Part shown: in pieces, positions 1 through 8,130 of the stretch
How positions within the stretch are numbered: the stretch's first letter is position 1
Layout: each line of letters opens with the position of its first letter
Origin: JAFGJU01 sp964570935
GTDB lineage: Bacteria > Eisenbacteria > RBG-16-71-46 > JAFGJU01
Assembly: GCA_964570935.1 (NCBI GenBank)
Contig: CAZMZP010000065.1
Coordinates: forward strand, 1-13,362
Direction of reading: 5' to 3'
DNA length: 13,362 nucleotides
Program-made: the position numbers and the translations under genes
Notes under the pieces: generated by a model
The model's input: only the letters and a program-made list of their open reading frames with translations
Databases searched by the model: none
What the model was told of the DNA's origin: nothing

Positions 1-835
1 CGAGGGGCCCGCCGCTGTTCCCCGGATTGATGGCGGCGTCTGTCTGTATCATGTCCTTGTAGATGCCGGTGCTCCCTCCCACGCTCTCGGACTTGACGTC
101 GCGCCTGAGCGCGCTAATCACACCCGCCGTGACGGAGGGACTCGGGTCGTTGAGCAAGAACCCGAACGGATTGCCTATCGCGACCGCCCACTCGCCCACG
201 ACCAGGTCGTCCGAATCGCCCATTGCCGCCGCCTTGAGCCCCTTCGCGTCCACCTTGAGGACGGCGATGTCGTACACCGCGTTCGACCCCGCCACCCTGG
301 CGTCGAGCTGCCGGCCGTCGGGCAGGGTCACCTTTATCTCTTCAGCGTTGCGGATGACGTGCTCGTTCGTGATGACGTACCCGTCCTCGGTAATCACGAA
401 CCCGGAGCCCAGGCTCGGAACGCGCTGGCGGTACACCGTCGGCGGGAACATGTCGCCGAAGAACTGCTGGAAGAAGTCGTCGCCGACGAACGGGCTCCTC
501 CTCGCGACCACGGTCTGCGTCACGCTCACGCTCACCACTGAAGGGCCGCCTATCTGGGACGCCCGCACTATCGCGTTCATCCTGGAGTCGTCCAGCGAAC
601 GCCCGATGGCGCTCGTATCCAGCGTGTCTCTTGATTTCGGGTGCTTCCCTTCCTCTCTCAACCACTCCGGCTCGTCGGAAGATCCGAACACGCCGGCGAT
701 GGAATCAGGTTTGCCCCGCCCCACGAAGAAGCCCAGGGTGAGCATCAGAATCATCAGAACAATGATGGCCGGCACGCGCGACCTGCGCCCGGGCGGTCTG
801 CCCGTTCCGGTTTCGTGAACTGTCCCCGTGTCCAT
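1..835 (-). CDS. HtrA/DegP-family trypsin-like serine protease, C-terminus missing at window edge
   Basis: An envelope quality-control protease of the DegP/DegS/HtrA type, which degrades or processes misfolded exported proteins. Reading from ATG at 835 gives 278 residues before the window ends. A short basic cytoplasmic stretch (to about residue 20) is followed by one hydrophobic segment (about 21-39) that looks like a signal anchor or uncleaved signal. The protease domain follows. Its catalytic triad is visible: His159 in ITNEHV, Asp189 in YDIAVL and Ser274 in NPGNSGGP. The substrate-proximal LGSGFVI and AIGNPFG motifs are also present. PDZ domains, if any, lie beyond the window. GGGAG eight bases before the ATG serves as ribosome site. 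It starts 42 bases after the transaldolase stop and is probably the last gene seen of the ecfT operon. The family is certain; DegP versus DegS-like cannot be settled without the PDZ region. Confidence 0.93.
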   Translation of the reverse strand, partial: MDTGTVHETGTGRPPGRRSRVPAIIVLMILMLTLGFFVGRGKPDSIAGVFGSSDEPEWLREEGKHPKSRDTLDTSAIGRSLDDSRMNAIVRASQIGGPSVVSVSVTQTVVARRSPFVGDDFFQQFFGDMFPPTVYRQRVPSLGSGFVITEDGYVITNEHVIRNAEEIKVTLPDGRQLDARVAGSNAVYDIAVLKVDAKGLKAAAMGDSDDLVVGEWAVAIGNPFGFLLNDPSPSVTAGVISALRRDVKSESVGGSTGIYKDMIQTDAAINPGNSGGPL

Positions 836-877
836 GCGTGTCACTCCCGTTGTGTCTCGTTTCTCCGGCGCGTCACT

Positions 878-1534
878 CTACCCCTGGCATCTCTTCTTTA
901 TCTTGTCCCAGTCCTCCAGGAACTTCTTGATGCCGGCGTCGGTGAGCGGATGCTTGAACATCAGCTCGATCACGTTGAGCGGACACGTCACTATCGGCGC
1001 GCCCGCGATTGCGGCGTCCACGACGTGAAGGGCGTTCCTCACGCTCGCAACTATTACCTCGGTCTCGAAGCCGTAGTTCCCGTATATCGTCACGATCTCG
1101 CGTACCAGGTCCATGCCCACGTGTCCGGCGTCATCCAGGCGGCCTATGAAGGGACTCACGAAACTGGCGCCAGCCTTGGCCGCCAGCAGCGCCTGGTTGG
1201 ACGAGAACACGAGAGTGGCGTTGGTGCGGATACCCTTCTGGCCGAGCTCCCGGATGGCCTTGACTCCGTCCTTGGTGAGCGGGACCTTTATCACGATGTT
1301 GGGATGAATCTTCGCGAGGTCGATGGCTTCCTTCACCATCCCGTCCTTGTCCAGCGCGACGACCTCCGCGCTGACCGGCCCGTCCACTATCGTGCAGATC
1401 TCCTTGAGGATGGCCAGCGGCTCACCCTGCTCCTTGCACAGAAGCGACGGGTTGGTCGTCACGCCGTCCAGTATCCCGTAGCTGGCGGCTTCGCGGATTT
1501 CCTTCACGCTGGCGGTGTCGATGAAGAATTTCAT
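878..1534 (-). CDS. tal: Transaldolase / fructose-6-phosphate aldolase-like protein (small subtype)
   Basis: A class I aldolase that transfers a dihydroxyacetone unit between sugar phosphates in the non-oxidative pentose phosphate pathway, or cleaves fructose 6-phosphate. It is a cytoplasmic TIM barrel. The 218-residue length is that of the short MipB/TalC/FSA subfamily, not the ~320-residue TalB type. The N-terminus MKFFIDTA, the DGVTTNPSL motif near residue 23, the Schiff-base lysine K83 in IVIKVP, and TNATLVFS and SPFIGRLDD further on are all family hallmarks. ATG at 1534 is preceded by GGAGG (1540-1544) with five bases between. The gene begins 27 bases after truA ends and 42 bases before the htrA start, fitting one operon. 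Sequence alone does not separate transaldolase from fructose-6-phosphate aldolase activity; many members of this subfamily in diverse bacteria are transaldolases. Confidence 0.96.
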   Translation of the reverse strand: MKFFIDTASVKEIREAASYGILDGVTTNPSLLCKEQGEPLAILKEICTIVDGPVSAEVVALDKDGMVKEAIDLAKIHPNIVIKVPLTKDGVKAIRELGQKGIRTNATLVFSSNQALLAAKAGASFVSPFIGRLDDAGHVGMDLVREIVTIYGNYGFETEVIVASVRNALHVVDAAIAGAPIVTCPLNVIELMFKHPLTDAGIKKFLEDWDKIKKRCQG

Positions 1535-1561
1535 GTGAACCTCCGTGTTGGGGTAATGCGT

Positions 1562-2314
1562 CTAGTACGTCACTTCCTCGAGACAGAGCCCGTGCGCGGG
1601 TGCGGTGTATGCAAGCCTGTGCCTCACCCTGCTCTCGAGGCCCCGGGCAAGCTCGGCCGGCTCGAGCCGGCCCTCGCCGATCCTGACTGTCGTGCCTGCC
1701 AGGGTCCTGACCATGTACCTCACGAACCTGTCCGCCACTATTTCGAACAAGTAGCCCTTGTTGCCGCTTTCGTCCCAATCGCGCCAGCCGCACGCGGTGA
1801 CCGTGCACAGCGTGCTGTCGTTCTGTTCGACCCCCGCCGAGAAAGCCCGGAAGTCCCGGACTCCCAACGCGGCCGGGCAGGCCGCCTGCATGGCCGGGAG
1901 GTCGAGCGAGCGTCTCACGGACCAGGCTCTCTCTCGCCAGAGGGCCGAAGGGCCGACCACGACTCTGTAAGTATACCTCCTGCTCTTCGCGCTCCGACGG
2001 GCGTTGAACTCCAGCGCGGCGTCACAGGCTTCCCTGACGACCACGTCTTCGGGCAGAATCGCGTTCAGCGCCATCAGAATCCGCGTTGCCGGGAGTTGAC
2101 TCCTGGTGTGGAAACTCACGACTTGACCCCGGGCGTGGGCGCCCGAATCCGTCCGGCTGGCGGCGACCACCCTGTGCTGGCAGCCCAGAAGCTCGCCCAG
2201 AGCGCCCTCCAGAACTCCCTGAGCGGTGCGTGCGCTCGGCTGTATCTGCCATCCGCAAAAACCGCTTCCGTCGTATTCCAGCGTAAGCCTGATGTTCCTC
2301 AGCTCATCCAACAA
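1562..2314 (-). CDS. truA: tRNA pseudouridine(38-40) synthase TruA
   Basis: Converts uridines 38, 39 and 40 of the tRNA anticodon stem-loop to pseudouridine; cytoplasmic. The 250-residue product has the TruA opening (IRLTLEYDGSGFCGWQ), the catalytic aspartate D56 in SRTDSGAHARGQV (usually GRTDAGVHA), the central RYTYRVVVG and FVRYMVRTL motifs, and the C-terminal APAHGLCLEEV. Length is normal for the family. The start is TTG: two adjacent TTG codons (2314 and 2311) follow GGTGAG, and there is no in-frame ATG nearby. The start overlaps the last 11 bases of ecfT, which suggests translational coupling. An ecfT-truA pairing is also known from Firmicutes (ecfA1-ecfA2-ecfT-truA), so the neighbourhood supports both calls. 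The serine after the catalytic Asp (Ala in most members) is a mild variation. Confidence 0.96.
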   Translation of the reverse strand: MLDELRNIRLTLEYDGSGFCGWQIQPSARTAQGVLEGALGELLGCQHRVVAASRTDSGAHARGQVVSFHTRSQLPATRILMALNAILPEDVVVREACDAALEFNARRSAKSRRYTYRVVVGPSALWRERAWSVRRSLDLPAMQAACPAALGVRDFRAFSAGVEQNDSTLCTVTACGWRDWDESGNKGYLFEIVADRFVRYMVRTLAGTTVRIGEGRLEPAELARGLESRVRHRLAYTAPAHGLCLEEVTY

Positions 2315-3104
2315 GTCTCACCAGCCCCAACACACAAACCGAGCAAACCAGCGCCGACGCGTCTGCCCAGCCGAAACGCCTTCCGAAGGCGCTCCGCCTG
2401 AATTGATAAGGGTCGAAGCACCTCACTTCGAGCGCGAGCGAGAGCTCGTCCGCTCTCCTCAGCACGCTCCTGAAGAGAGGCACGACCAGGGGTCTCAGCT
2501 CTCTGACCCGTCCGGCCAGTCTCTTCCCGGAGACCATTCCGCGCGAGCGCTGGGCCGCCTGTATCCGGTTGCCCTCGGTCACGACGAGAGGAATGAACCT
2601 CAGCGCTATCATGACCACGAGGGGCACGGCGGCGACGCCGCGCGCGATTCGCCTCAACGGGTACACGAAGAACGTCACTGCCTCGCCGCATTCGCCCGGC
2701 GGCGTCGAAAGCAGAAACAGGTTGACGAAGCTCACCATCAACACAAGACGCAGCCCGACGAAGATTCCGTGGCCCAGCCCCGCCAGCCGCGGCTGAGGCA
2801 TCAGCACAAAGGGACTCGCCGCGCCGGCGCCTTCCGGCCGCCAGAATAAAAAGTTGAGCAAGGCCGCAAGTGCGACCAGGAAAAGCGCCAGTCTAATGCT
2901 TCCAACCGCAACACTCAAGCGTGTCTTTGCGGACGCCACCGCGAGGAGGAAGAAGGTCACGACCATGGCCAGGGACCAGGCAGAGCGGATTGACAGGCAC
3001 GCGACGATGGCCAGCAGCACGCACACGCTCTTGGTGCGGGCGTCGAGCGAGTGCACCGCCGAGTCGGTCTCGATGTATCTTCCGATCGGACTGACAGGAA
3101 GCAC
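2304..3104 (-). CDS. ecfT: Energy-coupling factor transporter transmembrane protein EcfT (CbiQ family)
   Basis: The scaffold membrane subunit of ECF vitamin/metal importers, which couples EcfA ATPases to a substrate-binding S-component in the inner membrane. The frame is open to 3227, but I start at GTG 3104: GGAGG lies six bases upstream, a strong promoter (3151-3179) sits inside the longer reading, and the N-terminus IGRYIETDSAVHSLDARTK then matches the usual EcfT opening. The product is 266 residues with hydrophobic segments near 25-58, 64-88, 112-133, 156-176 and 247-265. The two coupling motifs that contact the ATPases appear as SRG (187-189, in AQRSRG) and VRC (227-229, after RRADELSLALE); canonical members have ARG-like triplets, so the second is atypical. 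No EcfA or S-component lies in the window. The 3' end overlaps truA by 11 bases. The substrate cannot be inferred. Confidence 0.93.
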   Translation of the reverse strand: MLPVSPIGRYIETDSAVHSLDARTKSVCVLLAIVACLSIRSAWSLAMVVTFFLLAVASAKTRLSVAVGSIRLALFLVALAALLNFLFWRPEGAGAASPFVLMPQPRLAGLGHGIFVGLRLVLMVSFVNLFLLSTPPGECGEAVTFFVYPLRRIARGVAAVPLVVMIALRFIPLVVTEGNRIQAAQRSRGMVSGKRLAGRVRELRPLVVPLFRSVLRRADELSLALEVRCFDPYQFRRSAFGRRFGWADASALVCSVCVLGLVRLVG

Positions 3105-3110
3105 GTGATT

Positions 3111-3115
3111 CCTCC
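3111..3115 (-). promoter_or_regulatory. Ribosome binding site of ecfT (decides the GTG start)
   Basis: GGAGG six bases before GTG 3104. It fixes the start at a GTG that is 41 codons inside the open frame. Confidence 0.8.
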
Positions 3116-3150
3116 GTGCCGCGACAACGACGCCGTGGCCGCAACTTGCC

Positions 3151-3179
3151 AATATACCAACGGGAAGCCGGCCTGTCAA
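3151..3179 (-). promoter_or_regulatory. Near-consensus sigma-70 promoter for ecfT-truA-tal-htrA
   Basis: On the minus strand TTGACA (3174-3179) is a perfect -35 box, then a 17-base spacer, then TATATT (3151-3156), five of six matches to the -10 box. Transcription would start near 3144, about 40 bases before the GTG of ecfT. It lies in the lnt-ecfT gap and argues against the longer ecfT reading. Confidence 0.8.
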
Positions 3180-3181
3180 AC

Positions 3182-3216
3182 GCGCCGGGTGCGCGGGGTA
3201 ATGCAGCGCCCGGCGC
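3182..3216 (-). terminator. GC-rich hairpin after lnt, possible terminator
   Basis: Arms GCGCCGGG+CGC and GCG+CCCGGCGC pair over 11 bases with a two-base bulge and an 11-base loop. It lies 42 bases after the lnt stop, directly before the ecfT -35 box. Only three T residues follow, so intrinsic termination would be weak; it could instead be a pausing or mRNA-protecting structure. Confidence 0.4.
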
Positions 3217-3257
3217 AAGCACAGCACGAGAAGCGCCGGCCGAAACCCGTCAGCAGT

Positions 3258-4913
3258 TCAAGCCGACTTCCGCCGCAGGAGCGCCAGAACGACCTCAAGC
3301 CCCGCCATTCCCACGAGCGGCCACAGGAGCAGGAACCCGTGTCTGGTGAAGAAGGTCTCTGAAGGCACGAGTCTGATCGTCCCGACGAGCGCCTCCCGCG
3401 TGAACAGGCCGCTCTGGAGCGTGATGCGGCCCCACGGGTCGATGAGCATGGAGACGCCCGTGTTGGCGCAGCGGGCTATGCTGGAGCGAGTCTCCACGGC
3501 CCTGAAGACGGCCATGTAGGCGTGCTGGTACGGAGCGGCCGTCCTCCCGAACCACTCGTCGTTTGTGATGTTGACCAGAAACTGCGCGTCGTGCTGCTTA
3601 AACGAGCGGATGAGCTCCGGAAAGATCGACTCGAAGCAGACGAGGACGCTGAACGTGGTTCCTTGAAGCTCGGGCCTCACTGCGCTCCCGGGCTCGGTTC
3701 CCAGCTTGAACACCGTGTAGGTGTCCCCCCGCTCGAAATCGCCCTCGCCGAAGTCCACTTTCTTCAGGAAGGTGAACACGTCGTCGTACGGAATGCGCTC
3801 GCCGAAAGGCACCAGGTGCACTTTGTTGTACTTCTCGACGAGACCCCACCGGGGCACGATAAGCCCGGCGGAATTGTAGTAGACGTAGCCGCCGTCCCTG
3901 GGCAAGGCGTCGGGAAACCCGATGAGGAGCGGGATGTCGAGGCGGTTGACGGTGCGGAGCAGAAGCTCCAGGTAAGCCGGTTCATAGCGAATGTGGAAAG
4001 GGGTCGCCGTCTCCGGCCAGATGATGAGGTCGGGCCGTTCGCGTCCAATCTTTTCGGTGAGCTCGAGCAGAACTTGAAGGTTGTGGCCCCTGAACCGTTC
4101 GTCCCACTTGATGCTGCTCGACATGTTCGGCTGCACGAGACCGACCTTGAGCTCCCTCGCTGCGGGAGCGGCTCCGGTGGCGCCCTTCCCAGAGACACCC
4201 TCTCCGGCGGGCGGCGAGCCTGCGGCGCCGCGCATCATCAGGGAGCCAGAAATCCCGGCCGCGGCGACTATGCAGCAGGCGACGACGAGGCCCGTGAGCT
4301 TCCTCATCCTCTTCGACACGAACGAGTCGTAGAGGACTGCGTTGACGACGACTAGGACAAAACTCACGCCGTAGACAGAGCCGAATGACGCAAACTGGAT
4401 GAAGCGCGTGTACTCATACAGAGCGTACCCGAGACTGGCCCACGGGAAGCCCAGTGTGCCCCTGGCCCTCAAGAGCTCTACTACCAGCCAGATGAAGGGT
4501 GCGACGAGCACAACCCTGGTCGTAACTCTGGCGTGGACAAGCCTCAGAAGCGCGCCGAACAGCCCCATGTACAGAGCCAGGTAAGCCGTCATGATGAGGT
4601 AAGCCGGGAGCATCAGGAAAGGCACAGTCACGGCTTCCATCGGCAAAAACGGGATCCAGTAGAACGTGATGCCGAAGAAGAACACGCCCGCGACCCAACC
4701 GCACCAGAACCCCTGCCTGAGCTCGCGCCACGCACCGCGGCGGGCAGAGATTGGGGCGTCGCTCCGCGCAGCACTGCCCGGTGACGGGTCACGCAGCACG
4801 GCGCTGAACAAAGGAACGAGCGCCACAAGGGCAAGAAAACCCACATGAAGCTGAAAGAAGCAGAGCGATGCCAGGACCCCGAAGAGAGCCGAGAAGAAAA
4901 CCAAATTCAGCAT
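3258..4913 (-). CDS. lnt: Apolipoprotein N-acyltransferase Lnt
   Basis: Catalyses the last step of lipoprotein maturation at the inner membrane, N-acylating the lipidated cysteine with a phospholipid acyl chain. The 551-residue product has an N-terminal block of hydrophobic helices (about 1-220), a low-complexity Gly/Ala/Pro linker (about 229-252), a nitrilase-like periplasmic domain (about 255-515) and a final hydrophobic helix. The catalytic triad is visible: Glu301 in IIWPETATPF, Lys364 in KYNKVHLVPFGE and Cys426 in LVCFES. NDEWFG (451-456) and FRAVETRSSIARCANTG are further family blocks. ATG 4913 has only a distant TGGAG 11 bases upstream. It lies 40 bases after the second propeller gene with no terminator between, so it may be read through from that gene. 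The next gene downstream, ecfT, has its own promoter. The family call is secure. Confidence 0.97.
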   Translation of the reverse strand: MLNLVFFSALFGVLASLCFFQLHVGFLALVALVPLFSAVLRDPSPGSAARSDAPISARRGAWRELRQGFWCGWVAGVFFFGITFYWIPFLPMEAVTVPFLMLPAYLIMTAYLALYMGLFGALLRLVHARVTTRVVLVAPFIWLVVELLRARGTLGFPWASLGYALYEYTRFIQFASFGSVYGVSFVLVVVNAVLYDSFVSKRMRKLTGLVVACCIVAAAGISGSLMMRGAAGSPPAGEGVSGKGATGAAPAARELKVGLVQPNMSSSIKWDERFRGHNLQVLLELTEKIGRERPDLIIWPETATPFHIRYEPAYLELLLRTVNRLDIPLLIGFPDALPRDGGYVYYNSAGLIVPRWGLVEKYNKVHLVPFGERIPYDDVFTFLKKVDFGEGDFERGDTYTVFKLGTEPGSAVRPELQGTTFSVLVCFESIFPELIRSFKQHDAQFLVNITNDEWFGRTAAPYQHAYMAVFRAVETRSSIARCANTGVSMLIDPWGRITLQSGLFTREALVGTIRLVPSETFFTRHGFLLLWPLVGMAGLEVVLALLRRKSA

Positions 4914-4953
4914 CCGTCAATTGACTCCAGGCGCCAATGGGACTCGCGCAAAC

Positions 4954-6210
4954 TCACTTCACCACCGAAACTGTCTTCACCTGCTTCTGGCCCAGCGCTT
5001 CTACACTCACAAGATACAACCCTTCCGCAACAACCGCTCCACCCTCGTCGCGGCCGTCCCACCGTACCACGTTTGTACCAGCTCCCAGATACTGGCCAGA
5101 AACGACCTCCCGCACCAGGCGCCCCGCACGGTTATACACCCTCACCGTCACTTCACCTGACCGCCCCAGCACAAAGCTGACCGCAGCTTGCGAATTCGCG
5201 AACGATCCCCCGGGCGAAAACACACGCGGAGTCAACGCCAGCCCCCCAATGCCACCCGAGCCCGAGACTTCAGCGCCCTCGGCGAAGACCGCATACCTAC
5301 CGGCTTCGCTCACCGCCGACGAAATGCTCTGGCCCGAAGCTTCAACAGTCCCGCCCAACCGCTCCCAGCTCGAACCGGCCCCGAGGAAGTACAAGACCAG
5401 CCTCTCATTCTCAGAAGAAGACCCCGCTCCTGCCAGCGACAGCTCCAGCGTCGCCGCCTTCTCCAGCGTCGAGCTCCCCCAGGAGATTTCGTAACCCGCC
5501 AGTATGCGCCGCACGCCACCCGACAGCGTGTCGGGCACATCTGCGTCCGCAAGCGGAGAAATCCCAACCTCTGCATCCCGAGCGAATGCGTGAGGAGGAA
5601 AGTACAGATGCGCCTCGCCGTTTGTGGTGTAAATGTGGCCTCCCAGAGCCGCGGCCACCGTGGCCGGTGCGGTTTCGTGAGCCCACGGCGCGTGGTTGTC
5701 TACAATCACCCTGACGAGCGCACTGCCGGCCAGTCCCAGCGTGTCCGTAACAGAGAGGCGCAGCTCGTAGCTTCCGTCTGTCAAAGCCGCAGTATTCCAG
5801 CCACAAAGTGTGTCCTCCACCACCGGAAACAACGACTGAGACAGAGTATCCCACGAGACAGCGTCCGTGGAACGTACATCCAAACGATGACTCCTATAGC
5901 GAAGATCCGTGGCCGTGCCAATGACAACGAACGAATCGCGCACCGCTTGCCCGGATGCCGGCAGCGTGATCACCGGTGTGGGCGGGGTCGCATCAATCTC
6001 AAAACCACTAACCGCTGGGGTTCGATCCACATTGCCGAACTTATCGCGTGCTCTCACTTTGAAAACGTGCTGCCCATCAGACAGGTCCTTACCGTGCCAG
6101 GAATTGTTCAGCGACCAGTCCGACCACGACGCCCCGTCAAACGAACAGGAGAACCAGGTCCCGTCGTTCACACCGAACGCGGGAGTGAAGGCTATGGTCT
6201 GAGTCCTGTA
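4954..6210 (-). repeat. Long direct repeat, copy 1: stalk and tail coding of paralogue A
   Basis: About 1.25 kb closely matching 8192-9442 at the nucleotide level, strongest over the last ~650 bases (ZU5-like segment and FlgD-like tail). Visible gaps are few and in frame. It is the trace of a tandem gene duplication and a candidate site for homologous recombination. Confidence 0.85.
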
Positions 6211-8115
6211 TCCAGAGAGTCCCGGAGGTTGTGGCCAGATTACTGTCTGCGGAGCGACTCGGTCAGGTTCGTGGCAGGTAGCCTCGAACCAGAGGTCTCC
6301 GTGACGATCCTCCAGCATCGCCGATATAGCGCTGGTCCCCAGCGCCTCTTCAGTCTGGAAACTCACCCCGTCATACTTGCCCACGCCTGACGCTGTCCCG
6401 AACCAAAGATTCCCTGCACTGTCCTCCAGGATAGAGAGGATTGCGCCGTTGGGCAGCCCACCGGCTCCACCGCCAGTATTCCAACTCGTCCCGTCGAATC
6501 GGCTGACGCCAGCGTCTGTGCCGAACCAGAGATTACCGCTGCTGTCCTCCGCGATCGCCCGCACGTTATCGCCACCCAACCCGTCGGCACCGGTGTACGT
6601 GTGCCAGTTCACGCCGTCATACCGGCTCACACCACCGTAGTATGTGCCGAACCAGAGAGTTCCACTACGATCCTCCAGAATGGCCCAAACATGATCCTGC
6701 GCGAGGCCGTCCGCAGTTCTAAATGTGTGCCAGCTCACTCCATCGTATCGACTCACGCCATCAGTCGTCCCGAACCACAGATTCCCGCTGTGGTCCTTCA
6801 CAATCGCGTTAACGTAGTTGCCGGCCAATCCGTCGGCAGTCGTGTAGGTACTCCACAGGGCACCCGTAAAACGACTCACTCCACCGCCCCACGTTCCAAA
6901 CCACATATGTCCGTTCCGATCCTCTTGAGCCGCAGTCACGGCATTGCTCGCCAACCCGTCCGCAGTCGTGTACGTGCGCCAGCCTCCGCCAAAGTGCAGA
7001 CTCACACCAGAGTATGTCCCGAACCAGAGTCCACCGTTACGATCCTCCACGACCGCAGTGAGCAGGGTGCTTCCAGCCAGTCCGTCGGCGGACGTGTATG
7101 TGCGCCAGCTCACTCCATCAAAGCGAGTCACACCAGCATCCGTCGCGAACCAGAGATTGCCGTTGTGATCCTCCACCACTTGGTTCACGGGCACGCCCAC
7201 ACTTGCCGATCTCCCCGGCTCCGTGTACGTGCGCCACCTCGCGCCGTCGTACCGATTGGCAAGCCCGCTCATTGTCCCGAACCAGAGATCCCCATCGCTC
7301 TCTTTCAACATCGCGTAGACTGTGCCGCCTGCCATGACCTCGTAGGTAGTCCAGATGCCGCCGTCAAATCGACTCACTGCTCCGGTAAGCATGTCAGGGT
7401 ATTCTGCTGTCCCGAACCAAAGCGCTCCATCGTCATCTTGCATGATGGAGAACACGCAGTCGCCTGCCAGTCCGTGCGCCGTCGTGTATGTGTCCCATCC
7501 CACGCCGTCGAATCGACTGACACCCCCGTCGTACGTATCGCCAAACGTGCCGAACCAGATGTTCCCGTCACGGTCTTCGAGCATCGACAGAACGTAATTA
7601 CTCCCAAGACCAGTCGCCCGGGTGTATGTTCGCCAGCTCGCCCCGTCGAAGCAGCTCACACCGCCGTAAGCTGTCCCGAACCACAGATTCCCGTTGCGAT
7701 CCTCCAAGATCGCCGTCACACAGTTGTCGGCCAGACCGTCCGCGGTCGTGTATGTCCGCCAGCTGACGCCATCGTAGCGGCTCACCCCGCCGTCCCATGT
7801 CCCAAACCAGAGGTTACCGTGACGATCCTCAAGAGCTGCCTGAACGTAATCGCTTGCGAGGCCATCCTCTGTCGTGAATGTGTGCCAGTTCAGCCCGTCA
7901 TACCTGCTCACTCCCCCACCGCCTGTCCCGAACCAGAGCTGCTCATGACTGTCTTCCACAATTGCAGACACCTCGCCCGCCGCAAGACCGCCGGCATGGG
8001 CGGTGAAGTACTGCCACGCAGACTGGGCAGTTCCCGCAGCGCAGACGATGCCAACACACAACATCAGCGCTGCACGGATGCTGCGTTTGCTGAGATGACT
8101 GCCTCCCGCTTTCAC
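4954..8115 (-). CDS. Secreted 14-bladed Reg_prop beta-propeller protein with FlgD-like C-terminal tail (paralogue A)
   Basis: An exported, probably cell-surface or secreted protein of 1053 residues; function unknown. GTG at 8115 is preceded by GGGAGGAG seven bases upstream. Residues 1 to about 33 form a signal peptide (basic start, hydrophobic 14-30, cut near QSA-W). Residues 34-613 hold 14 copies of a roughly 42-residue blade with the core ILEDRNGNLWFGT...GVSRYDG.SW, the Reg_prop type, enough for two seven-bladed propellers. An FnIII/Y_Y_Y-like domain (about 636-710), an Ig-like domain (715-808), a ZU5-like segment (about 815-945, with GHIYTTNGEAHLYFPPHAF) and a FlgD-Ig-like tail (961-1053, with NVVRWDGRD) follow. 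In hybrid two-component systems the same propeller array is the sugar-sensing periplasmic part, but here no kinase or membrane anchor is present. Blades 4 and 5 carry inserted loops (near 191-197 and 237-246). A surface ligand-binding or adhesive role is inference. Confidence 0.92.
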   Translation of the reverse strand: MKAGGSHLSKRSIRAALMLCVGIVCAAGTAQSAWQYFTAHAGGLAAGEVSAIVEDSHEQLWFGTGGGGVSRYDGLNWHTFTTEDGLASDYVQAALEDRHGNLWFGTWDGGVSRYDGVSWRTYTTADGLADNCVTAILEDRNGNLWFGTAYGGVSCFDGASWRTYTRATGLGSNYVLSMLEDRDGNIWFGTFGDTYDGGVSRFDGVGWDTYTTAHGLAGDCVFSIMQDDDGALWFGTAEYPDMLTGAVSRFDGGIWTTYEVMAGGTVYAMLKESDGDLWFGTMSGLANRYDGARWRTYTEPGRSASVGVPVNQVVEDHNGNLWFATDAGVTRFDGVSWRTYTSADGLAGSTLLTAVVEDRNGGLWFGTYSGVSLHFGGGWRTYTTADGLASNAVTAAQEDRNGHMWFGTWGGGVSRFTGALWSTYTTADGLAGNYVNAIVKDHSGNLWFGTTDGVSRYDGVSWHTFRTADGLAQDHVWAILEDRSGTLWFGTYYGGVSRYDGVNWHTYTGADGLGGDNVRAIAEDSSGNLWFGTDAGVSRFDGTSWNTGGGAGGLPNGAILSILEDSAGNLWFGTASGVGKYDGVSFQTEEALGTSAISAMLEDRHGDLWFEATCHEPDRVAPQTVIWPQPPGLSGYRTQTIAFTPAFGVNDGTWFSCSFDGASWSDWSLNNSWHGKDLSDGQHVFKVRARDKFGNVDRTPAVSGFEIDATPPTPVITLPASGQAVRDSFVVIGTATDLRYRSHRLDVRSTDAVSWDTLSQSLFPVVEDTLCGWNTAALTDGSYELRLSVTDTLGLAGSALVRVIVDNHAPWAHETAPATVAAALGGHIYTTNGEAHLYFPPHAFARDAEVGISPLADADVPDTLSGGVRRILAGYEISWGSSTLEKAATLELSLAGAGSSSENERLVLYFLGAGSSWERLGGTVEASGQSISSAVSEAGRYAVFAEGAEVSGSGGIGGLALTPRVFSPGGSFANSQAAVSFVLGRSGEVTVRVYNRAGRLVREVVSGQYLGAGTNVVRWDGRDEGGAVVAEGLYLVSVEALGQKQVKTVSVVK
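6277..8016 (-). repeat. 14 tandem blade repeats of about 126 bp in paralogue A
   Basis: Each unit encodes one Reg_prop blade of about 42 residues. On the plus strand the array shows as recurring 'ccgaaccagag' (complement of the LWFG codons) followed by a variable part and 'cgccagctcac' (around SW). Blades 4, 5 and 6-7 are lengthened by inserted loops. Such repeats could exchange or change number by recombination. Confidence 0.9.
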
Positions 8116-8122
8116 ACTGCAA

Positions 8123-8130
8123 CTCCTCCC
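8123..8130 (-). promoter_or_regulatory. Ribosome binding site of propeller gene A
   Basis: GGGAGGAG seven bases before GTG 8115, in the 76-base gap between the two propeller genes. Confidence 0.75.

Noticed and set aside
641..2401. 586-codon open frame on the plus strand opposite transaldolase and truA
   Set aside because: It lies antisense to two secure genes, reads as low-complexity Arg/His/Pro-rich protein with no recognisable motif, and is a typical shadow frame of GC-rich coding DNA.
3105..3227. Longer N-terminus of EcfT from a start at 3227
   Set aside because: The extension contains a near-consensus promoter and a hairpin, does not resemble EcfT, and the GTG at 3104 has a good ribosome site.
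5188..6390. 400-codon plus-strand open frame opposite the stalk of paralogue A
   Set aside because: Antisense shadow of a conserved coding region, Arg-rich with no recognisable domain.
6277..8016. Regular ~126 bp repeats as a CRISPR-like or non-coding tandem array
   Set aside because: The units are in frame, protein-coding and diverged in the manner of beta-propeller blades, without separate repeat and spacer parts.
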